Of a stretch of 6,773 nt of DNA, positions 1 through 5,167 are shown piece by piece. The DNA is from Ignavibacteriales bacterium (GTDB lineage: Bacteria > Bacteroidota > Ignavibacteria > Ignavibacteriales > Melioribacteraceae). The stretch lies in assembly GCA_027080245.1 (NCBI GenBank), contig JALWSN010000220.1:1-6773 (forward strand), given 5' to 3'. The stretch's first letter is position 1. The number at the start of each line of letters is the position of its first letter. Below the pieces are notes generated by a model, which worked only from the letters and a program-made list of their open reading frames with translations, was not told the DNA's origin and did not search any database. Both the position numbers and the translations under genes were made by a program.

Positions 1-932
1 CGGCGGTTTATGATCCTTCCGACGGGACTGTTGTGCAGTTCAATAATCTTATGCCGGAAGGTGATTTCAAAGTAAGAGAAAGTCTGGAAGATGAGACCGG
101 AGTTGGGAATACAATTTTTTCCGGTGAGGAATCGACGGTCTCTTTCTTCTCTTTCGATGTTTCCGCTTTTTCGCAGCTTAACGCTTGGGCTGAAGCAGAA
201 ACGCCTTTACGATTGGTAATTGAGGGAGTTGAGAATCATATCCTTTGGTATGAAGATGTTGCAGTTAAGGTAGAGCCACATTACAAGGGAGCTGTTGGCG
301 AACTTAATGGGCTTTCAATTACTTTCCATAAGAAAGGTGGTTTGCAAAGTGTTTACAACCTTAAGAATTTGTTGATCGGGGCTATTGGAGCGCCTTGGGC
401 AACGGATTCCAATAATGACGGTATTGTGGACGGAATTGTTTTTTCGCTTGTTTCGGGAGCGGAGCCGAGATATTCAAGATTTGTTTCGAGATACCAAGGA
501 ATTACAAGTCAAGGAACGGGTGAAATTACTGCAACAATGCAGATTGAATTTCCTCTTGCCGGAGTTGAGCTTACTGCGTTTCCTAATATTTATTTGAATG
601 ATAACACTTTTAATTCGCATACATTGAAAGCGGTAGATTTTTCAGGAACGGTTCTTGCGAGCGCAACTTCAACAAACCCTGAAGAAACAATTTCCATAAC
701 AACACCGGCAAATACTTACAAAATAATTTACGAGCTTGCGGATATTACTCTCGGAGACGCAGGTAAAATTACAAATATTGATGTGCCTTATTTAGGCACG
801 GATGCCGAAAATTATCAAGGCATTTGCGAGTGGGGTTTTGCGACGAATCCGACTACTTATGACAGAGTTACTTCCAGCGGAGATACAAGAACAACTTCCG
901 TTGGAAATGAAAGAATAGCAGTAATAATTTGA
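1..932 (+). CDS. Tail tube-like structural protein, copy 1 (5' end outside window)
   Basis: This is a probable major tail tube subunit, forming the rings through which DNA passes. The reading frame is open from base 3, so the GTG at 33 is not the start. The residues before it (A-V-Y-D-P...G-T-V-V-Q-F) align with residues 9-21 of the next gene, so about 8 codons including the start lie upstream. That gives roughly 317 residues in all, 309 of them visible. About half of the positions match the next protein along its whole length. Shared blocks include V-I-E-G-V-E-x-H-I-L-W-Y-E, L-N-x-L-S-I-T, N-T-F-N-S-H-T-L and T-T-P-A-N-T-Y-K-I. A D-S-N-N-D-G-I-V-D loop at 405-431 resembles a calcium-binding loop. 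It differs from copy 2 by a C-terminal extension of about 35 residues (after Y-Q-G-I). The tube role is inferred from position upstream of chaperone and tape measure genes and from size. A tube-decorating or second tube subunit is the main alternative. Confidence 0.72.
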   Translation, partial: AVYDPSDGTVVQFNNLMPEGDFKVRESLEDETGVGNTIFSGEESTVSFFSFDVSAFSQLNAWAEAETPLRLVIEGVENHILWYEDVAVKVEPHYKGAVGELNGLSITFHKKGGLQSVYNLKNLLIGAIGAPWATDSNNDGIVDGIVFSLVSGAEPRYSRFVSRYQGITSQGTGEITATMQIEFPLAGVELTAFPNIYLNDNTFNSHTLKAVDFSGTVLASATSTNPEETISITTPANTYKIIYELADITLGDAGKITNIDVPYLGTDAENYQGICEWGFATNPTTYDRVTSSGDTRTTSVGNERIAVII

Positions 933-937
933 GGTGA
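931..937 (+). promoter_or_regulatory. Shine-Dalgarno site for tube protein copy 2
   Basis: GAGGTGA matches seven bases of the consensus AGGAGGTGA and overlaps the TGA stop (930-932) of the preceding gene. It ends 3 bases before the ATG at 941. It supports that start and suggests the two paralogues are translated from one message. Confidence 0.75.
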
Positions 938-938
938 A

Positions 939-955
939 AAATGATTAGCGGAATT
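939..955 (+). repeat. 17-base identical start-site segment shared with 2377-2393
   Basis: Seventeen bases spanning the start codon (AAATGATTAGCGGAATT) are identical here and at 2377-2393. They encode the shared N-terminus M-I-S-G-I of two tube-like genes. The identity at third codon positions, against wide divergence elsewhere, is either a remnant of duplication or a constrained translation-start sequence. Confidence 0.7.
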
Positions 956-1798
956 AAACGGGCTGCAATTTACGACCCGGCAACAGGAACGGTGGTGCAG
1001 TTTAACAAAATTTCTCCTGAAGGAGAGTTCAAAATTTGCGAGCCGATTGAAGTTGAAAGCGGGAAAGGCGGGACGGTTTACGCCGGTGATGACAGCTCGG
1101 TAACATTGAAAACTTACGACGTTTCTAATTATTCTCAGTTGGAAACTTGGATGGATAATGAAACGCCGGTTCGAATGGTAATTGAAGGCGTAGAAGAACA
1201 CATTCTTTGGTACGAAAGCGTTCCTCTCGTGGTTAAGAAAAATTACGAGGGAGGCGTTGGGAAACTCAATAGTCTTTCAATTACGCTTTCAAAGAAAGGC
1301 GGGACGCACAATATTTATGCCCTCAAGAATCTTTTGCTCGGCGCACTTGGCGCTGCGTGGCCCACTGATGAAGATAATGACGGCAAGGTGGATAATGTAA
1401 CTTACACAACTGCCTCGGGGAGTGATCCCGATTATTCAATTTCCGCTTCGAAATATCAGAAAATTTCGAGTGACGGGACGGCAATAGTTACCGGGAAGAT
1501 TGAGTTTGAGTTTCCTATTCAAGGAGCTACGCTTATTGCGGCGGTTGATTTATATATCAATATGAATACATTCAATTCGCATACTCTTACCGTTAAGGAT
1601 TTTTCCGGAAGTTCGCTTACGAGTGATACGGATACGAGTGATTCTAACACTCTCAGCGTTACAACTCCTGCAAATACTTACAAGATTTCTTACGAGTTTG
1701 TGAATTTGGAAATGAGTTCAACGGCTACGGACGAAACACAAATTGCAGTTCCTTATACCGGAACGGATGCGAACAATTACACGAATATTAATTACTAA
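941..1798 (+). CDS. Tail tube-like structural protein, copy 2
   Basis: This 285-residue protein is a probable major tail tube subunit and a tandem paralogue of the gene before it, which ends 8 bases upstream. ATG 941 is supported by the GAGGTGA site at 931-937. Residues 1-130 form an N-terminal domain with Y-S-Q-L (64-67), G-V-E-E-H (83-87), V-V-K-K (97-100), G-K-L-N (107-110) and N-I-Y (124-126). The same landmarks recur in the short gene at 2379-2780. Residues 143-151 (D-E-D-N-D-G-K-V-D) fit the D-x-D-x-D-G-x-x-D calcium loop seen in dockerins and thrombospondin type 3 repeats. Residues 155-285 form a second domain rich in Ser and Thr, as expected for a beta structure. It lacks the C-terminal extension of copy 1. 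No signal peptide or membrane segment is visible. Tube function is inferred from context. I cannot say which copy is the main subunit. Confidence 0.78.
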   Translation: MISGIKRAAIYDPATGTVVQFNKISPEGEFKICEPIEVESGKGGTVYAGDDSSVTLKTYDVSNYSQLETWMDNETPVRMVIEGVEEHILWYESVPLVVKKNYEGGVGKLNSLSITLSKKGGTHNIYALKNLLLGALGAAWPTDEDNDGKVDNVTYTTASGSDPDYSISASKYQKISSDGTAIVTGKIEFEFPIQGATLIAAVDLYINMNTFNSHTLTVKDFSGSSLTSDTDTSDSNTLSVTTPANTYKISYEFVNLEMSSTATDETQIAVPYTGTDANNYTNINY

Positions 1799-1802
1799 GG
1801 AG
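1797..1802 (+). promoter_or_regulatory. Shine-Dalgarno site for the tail assembly chaperone
   Basis: AAGGAG begins inside the TAA stop (1796-1798) of the preceding gene and lies 8 bases before ATG 1811. This is a near-ideal spacing and fixes the chaperone start. Confidence 0.78.
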
Positions 1803-1810
1803 ATTGAGGA

Positions 1811-2140
1811 ATGGGAAAGAAATATCGTATTCTGGAAAGCAATGATGAGGAATTTTCTCTCAAACCGGCAACATTCGGGACGTACAAACGTATTAAGCTG
1901 GCACAATATAGATGCTCGGCTTTCGATGAGGCTTCGAAAATTGCAATTAAGAAAGAGTTTGCTCTGGCTGATCCGGAAGAAGATGAGAAAATAACCCTTG
2001 AGGAATTATTCGAAATATATGTTAAGGAATTGTTCTTTGACGCACCGGGCGATTTTAAGATTGAGGATGTGCGCTTGGACGAAGTGAACCGCGCAATACA
2101 GGATTTTTTTCAGACAGTCGCCGGCAATTTAGGCGGCTGA
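1811..2140 (+). CDS. Tail assembly chaperone (gpG-like, zero-frame product)
   Basis: This 109-residue protein is the probable short form of a tail assembly chaperone. In lambda the equivalent gpG binds the tape measure protein and keeps it soluble until the tube grows around it. It is not in the virion. The call rests on position (tube gene before, tape measure after), a small acidic and mostly helical composition (for example I-T-L-E-E-L-F-E-I-Y at 61-70), and the slippery heptamer near its 3' end that leads into a second open frame. Nine codons follow the slip point before TGA 2138-2140. The start is ATG 1811 with AAGGAG 8 bases upstream, 12 bases after the tube gene. I recognise no sequence motif that names a specific family, so the assignment comes from gene order and the frameshift architecture. 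Confidence 0.75.
   Translation: MGKKYRILESNDEEFSLKPATFGTYKRIKLAQYRCSAFDEASKIAIKKEFALADPEEDEKITLEELFEIYVKELFFDAPGDFKIEDVRLDEVNRAIQDFFQTVAGNLGG
2104..2110 (+). promoter_or_regulatory. Programmed -1 frameshift slippery heptamer T_TTT_TTT
   Basis: Seven T residues are split by the chaperone frame as GAT TTT TTT CAG. This puts T_TTT_TTT exactly in the X_XXY_YYZ phase needed for tandem slippage by one base backwards. It is placed 10 codons (counting the stop) before the zero-frame end, and the -1 frame then stays open to TGA 2380-2382. A hairpin follows at 2115-2139. Such sites fix the ratio of short to extended chaperone in many long-tailed phages. Confidence 0.85.
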
Positions 2141-2382
2141 CGAAACATTTAGAGTTCCTTTCCCAAATCCCACGAGCGCCATCCGTGAGAGCGGAAAGTT
2201 CCTATGAAGCTTATCGTATTCAGATGCGGGCTTTCCGCTCCGATTTTGCTCAACGGTTTCATACTATAGAATTTTTCATTATGGAGATTACAAGCTCTCC
2301 GCTGGAATATGAATATCTTACTGAGCGCGTGGAGCTTGGAGAGCTTTGGAAATTCATTATTAACAATTACAGCAAGAAATGA
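2110..2382 (+). CDS. -1 frame extension of the tail assembly chaperone (gpGT-like fusion from 1811)
   Basis: Reading 1811-2110 and then 2110-2382 (base 2110 read twice) gives a 190-residue fusion: 100 residues of the chaperone plus 90 in the -1 frame. In lambda the equivalent gpG-T recruits tube subunits to the chaperone-coated tape measure protein. The -1 frame has no stop from 2059 to 2380. A GTG at 2185 could begin a separate 65-residue product, but the bases before it have no Shine-Dalgarno match, and it lies well inside the open frame. I therefore take it as an internal Val codon. The extension begins with a basic stretch (S-D-S-R-R-Q-F-R-R-L) and contains aromatic-rich helices such as H-T-I-E-F-F-I-M-E-I. 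This resembles the second reading frame of other phage chaperones in size and position. Its TGA overlaps the next ATG (ATGA at 2379-2382). Confidence 0.8.
   Translation, partial: SDSRRQFRRLTKHLEFLSQIPRAPSVRAESSYEAYRIQMRAFRSDFAQRFHTIEFFIMEITSSPLEYEYLTERVELGELWKFIINNYSKK
2115..2139 (+). promoter_or_regulatory. Hairpin downstream of the slippery site (frameshift stimulator)
   Basis: CAGTCGCC (2115-2122) can pair with GGCGGCTG (2132-2139), giving 8 base pairs including one G-U, with a 9-base loop (2123-2131). The stem is rich in G-C and starts 4 bases after the heptamer. That is slightly closer than the usual 5 to 9 bases, so the lowest pairs may open on the ribosome. I found no convincing pseudoknot partner for the loop. 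Confidence 0.65.
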
Positions 2383-2393
2383 TTAGCGGAATT
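2377..2393 (+). repeat. 17-base identical start-site segment shared with 939-955
   Basis: This is the second copy of the AAATGATTAGCGGAATT segment, covering the ATG at 2379 and codons for M-I-S-G-I. It supports both the start chosen for this gene and its common origin with the tube genes. Confidence 0.7.
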
Positions 2394-2780
2394 GATTATG
2401 CGCAAATAATTACGGCTTCGGAAACGATTACTCTTTCCGATGTTTTGCCGGAGACGAAAATAGAATATTCGCCGGTATTCGTGAAGAACGCCGATGGCGA
2501 GGTTGTGCGTGTGAAGGATAAGGCAAAGGTGGAAATTGTGGCAACGAATGAAGAGCAATATTTTTCTTTGCGCGAGATAATGACAAACCGCACGAGTGTA
2601 ACGCAAATTTCCGTGAGAGGACTTGCTGAACATTTCTATTTCAAAGAGGCAACAACAATAACTGTGAAAAAGAAAATCAATCCGAAAACGGGAACTTTGA
2701 ATAAGATAATTGTCAAGGCTTCTTATGACGGAGACCCGACAAGCAACATATATTTCACCGACACTTGGGAGACAAGCTAA
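2379..2780 (+). CDS. Short tail tube-fold paralogue (N-terminal domain only)
   Basis: This 133-residue protein has no obvious named family, but it aligns with the N-terminal half of the tube-like protein at 941-1798. The N-termini are identical (M-I-S-G-I). In order, Y61, L64, M68, N70, T72 and V74 match Y64, L67, M71, N73, T75 and V77 of the larger protein; G81, E84 and H85 match G83, E86 and H87; V-K-K 96-98 matches 98-100; G105, L107 and N108 match G107, L109 and N110; N-I-Y 124-126 matches 124-126. It stops where the larger protein reaches its calcium-like loop and second domain. ATG 2379 overlaps the chaperone TGA (ATGA) and has no good Shine-Dalgarno site, so it is probably translated by coupling. 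A tube initiator, tail terminator or tip adaptor with a tube fold is plausible. The exact role is inference. Confidence 0.72.
   Translation: MISGIDYAQIITASETITLSDVLPETKIEYSPVFVKNADGEVVRVKDKAKVEIVATNEEQYFSLREIMTNRTSVTQISVRGLAEHFYFKEATTITVKKKINPKTGTLNKIIVKASYDGDPTSNIYFTDTWETS
2767..2771 (+). promoter_or_regulatory. Shine-Dalgarno site that sets the tape measure start
   Basis: GGGAG lies 8 bases before ATG 2780. It sits just inside the longer open frame that could begin at TTG 2765, so it would be translated if TTG were used. Its spacing favours ATG 2780, which also overlaps the previous stop as TAATG. Confidence 0.75.
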
Positions 2781-5167
2781 TGGCTAAGAAAGTTGAAATA
2801 ATGCTGGAAATTAACGGTACTAAGGCAAAGGCAACATTGACTAATGTTGATAGTATGCTGAAGCAAATTGCTAAGAGTAGTCGTAACGCATTAACCACAA
2901 TGAGCAGTTTCGGGAACATTGCAACCGGTATGTATTCTGTTGTGCGTATGGGCGGGCAAATGCTCGACATGGTGCAGAAAACAATTGACAAATACAAAAT
3001 CCAAGAGCAAGCGGAAATAAAACTGCAGACTGCTCTCGGGCATACGAGCCAAAGTCTTCTTGATTATGCTTCCGCAATGCAGAGGGTTACCACTCACGGC
3101 GATGAGGAGGTAATACAAGCCGAAGCGCTTATCGGGATGTTCGTGAAAGATGAAGATCAGATTAAGAAACTGACAAAGGCTACTCTTGACCTTGCCGACG
3201 CAAAAGGAATGAACTTAACTGCCGCGGCGGATCTGGTTGCAAAAACAATTGGCAGTTCCACTAATGCTCTTAGCCGGTATGGAATCCAAGTTGAGGGAAC
3301 TGTTGGCTCGACGGAGCGATTGGATTCGCTATTGAAAAATCTTAATGAAAAGTTTGGCGGGCAAGCCGAGGCGTTGGCGAAAACAGATACCGGCAAGATG
3401 ACGCAGGCATATAATTTGCTCGGCGACCAAATGGAAAGGATTGGTAAAATTGCCGCGGATATTCTTGCGCCTTCTCTCGGGACTGTTGCTAAGATTACCG
3501 GCAGCGTGCTGGATGCGATTTTGCCGGTGGAAAGTAATTTTGAAAAAGTTACGAAGGATGCCTTTGTGCAGAGGGAAAAGTTTGACGAGCTAATATTTAC
3601 ATATAAAGAACTTGCTAAAAAAACTAATAGAACGGCAGCAGAACAAAAATTATACAAAGAAACAATTGATGAGTTGATGAGATTATATCCAAATTATTTT
3701 AAAAATATTGATTTAGAAAAAGATAAATATGAGGATGTTGAAAAAGCAATAGAGGGAGCGAGAAAAAAATTAAAAGAATATCTTGATTTGCAAGTAAGGA
3801 AAGCTTTGATAAAAGAAAGAGAGCAAGAAATAATTAAATTGGGGAAAGAAGAATATGAGTGGACAGTTAAGAAAATTAAAGCTCAAGAACGCTATGAAAA
3901 GTTAGTAAAAAGTGGAAAAGCAGACGAAGTTAAATATAGGAAGGGTCTTATAGATTATGCCGGGACCTTAGGTGATGAGGCAATGGTAGCAATAAGGCAA
4001 GCAGAGCAACATTTAGAGAAATTAAAGAAGGAAAAAGAAGAACTTTATAGGGAAATCAAAAAGATTCAAGAACTGATAACAGGGCAAGATACTCTTTCTC
4101 CTGCGCCAAATCAAAGTTCTTCTTCGGTAAATATTAACACAGGAGGTTGTGGGAAAGAAGAAGAAACAAAAAGCAATGAAAGGGCAGCACAAAGTTATGA
4201 AACTTTAGCTAAAGCTCGTGGTTTGGATATGGGCTTTTTGGATAAATATACGAAAGAAGAAAAGAAAATGCTTGATGAAAGAAATGAGAATTTTAAATCA
4301 GCAACTGAAGAAGTTTTGGAATATGTTAAAGAAACAACAACTGCTTTCGACAAAGCAACTTTGGCTATTGTGAATTGGACAAAAGAGAATATGCCGGCTA
4401 TACGTGCATCTCAGGAAAGTATGTTTAATCTTGCTAATGCCTTCCAAGATATGGGGACAATGATTTCCAAAGAAAAAGCAGACGAAATAAATCAAGAATT
4501 ACAAGCTCAACAAGAGCAAATGGACAATGAGAAAAAATATCAACTTCAAAAATTAAAGAATATTTATGAAGAAAAAATTGCTCACGCGCGTTCCTTGAGG
4601 GAAAAAGAAAAATTTGAAAAAGAATATAAGAATAGACGAGAAAAATTATTAGAAGAATATAGCAATAAAGAAAAACAGTTAGAGCAAGAAGCGCAAAAAA
4701 GAAAAAGAGAAGCGGCAAAAGGTTGGTTTAATTTAATGAAAGCGGCGCAAACTTCTGAGGCTCTTATTAATACCTATACGGCTGCTACAAAAGCATTAAC
4801 AGCGGCTCCTCCTCCTTTTAATTTTGTTCTTGCGGCTTCCACTGTTGCTGCCGGTATTGCTGAGGTAGCAATGATTACTTCTCAAGAAGTGCCGAGTTTT
4901 GCTTTAGGCACACGTAATTTTGAAGGTGGGCTTGCACTCGTTGGAGAGGCGGGTCCGGAACTTGTTACTTTACCTCCGCATACGGATGTTTACAATAATT
5001 TTGATACGAGGCAAATTATTCAATCCAGAGATGACGGATTCCTTTTGCTTGCATCGAAAATAGAAGAACAAACAGAAAGATTAGAAAAGGTAGAAAGAAT
5101 TATTAATATAGAGCAATTAAATGAAAATTTAGATATTTATAATAATAAAACGGAGTATCTTGAATAA
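2780..5167 (+). CDS. Phage tail tape measure protein
   Basis: This 795-residue protein sets tail length and sits inside the tube before ejection. ATG 2780 overlaps the previous TAA by one base and has GGGAG at 2767-2771; the in-frame TTG at 2765 is rejected. Residues 1-250 form the usual N-terminal tape measure region: an opening of the form V-E-I-M-L-E-I-N-G-T, then helices with Y-G-I-Q (167-170), the K-T-D-T-G-K-M-T-Q-A-Y block (201-211) and G-K-I-A-A-D-I-L-A-P-S (222-232). Residues 265-435 and 560-645 are highly charged coiled coil, joined by a Ser/Gly linker (444-458) that holds the only Cys I see (C457). Residues 655-700 are Ala-rich and hydrophobic with P-P-P (677-679). Residues 707-739 carry the common tape measure signature F-A-L-G-T...G-G-L-A-L-V-G-E-A-G-P-E-L-V-x-L-P. 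A short coiled coil ends the protein. G+C drops sharply near residue 270. At about 0.15 nm per residue the tail would be near 120 nm. Confidence 0.93.
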   Translation: MAKKVEIMLEINGTKAKATLTNVDSMLKQIAKSSRNALTTMSSFGNIATGMYSVVRMGGQMLDMVQKTIDKYKIQEQAEIKLQTALGHTSQSLLDYASAMQRVTTHGDEEVIQAEALIGMFVKDEDQIKKLTKATLDLADAKGMNLTAAADLVAKTIGSSTNALSRYGIQVEGTVGSTERLDSLLKNLNEKFGGQAEALAKTDTGKMTQAYNLLGDQMERIGKIAADILAPSLGTVAKITGSVLDAILPVESNFEKVTKDAFVQREKFDELIFTYKELAKKTNRTAAEQKLYKETIDELMRLYPNYFKNIDLEKDKYEDVEKAIEGARKKLKEYLDLQVRKALIKEREQEIIKLGKEEYEWTVKKIKAQERYEKLVKSGKADEVKYRKGLIDYAGTLGDEAMVAIRQAEQHLEKLKKEKEELYREIKKIQELITGQDTLSPAPNQSSSSVNINTGGCGKEEETKSNERAAQSYETLAKARGLDMGFLDKYTKEEKKMLDERNENFKSATEEVLEYVKETTTAFDKATLAIVNWTKENMPAIRASQESMFNLANAFQDMGTMISKEKADEINQELQAQQEQMDNEKKYQLQKLKNIYEEKIAHARSLREKEKFEKEYKNRREKLLEEYSNKEKQLEQEAQKRKREAAKGWFNLMKAAQTSEALINTYTAATKALTAAPPPFNFVLAASTVAAGIAEVAMITSQEVPSFALGTRNFEGGLALVGEAGPELVTLPPHTDVYNNFDTRQIIQSRDDGFLLLASKIEEQTERLEKVERIINIEQLNENLDIYNNKTEYLE

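Noticed and set aside
33..932. GTG at 33 as the start of the first gene.
   Set aside because: The frame is open to the left edge and its residues before the GTG align with residues 9-18 of the paralogue, so the gene begins outside the window.
2185..2382. Independent 65-residue gene starting at GTG 2185.
   Set aside because: There is no Shine-Dalgarno site, the frame is open well upstream, and the in-phase slippery heptamer gives a better explanation.
2765..2779. TTG 2765 as the tape measure start.
   Set aside because: The GGGAG site lies after it and is spaced for ATG 2780, which also forms a TAATG junction like the one at 5165-5169.
3157..3657. Minus-strand open frame of 166 codons.
   Set aside because: It is antisense to the conserved tape measure N-terminal region, shows no ribosome binding site or recognisable protein, and all real genes here run on the + strand.
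3763..3769. A_AAA_AAA heptamer in slippery phase inside the tape measure gene.
   Set aside because: The -1 frame stops after five codons (TGA 3784-3786), no stem follows, and such runs are expected by chance in Lys-rich AT-rich coil sequence.
4141..4151. AGGAGG followed by TTG/GTG inside the tape measure gene as an internal start.
   Set aside because: The nearby TTG and GTG are out of frame and too close to the AGGAGG; the bases encode the Gly-rich linker.
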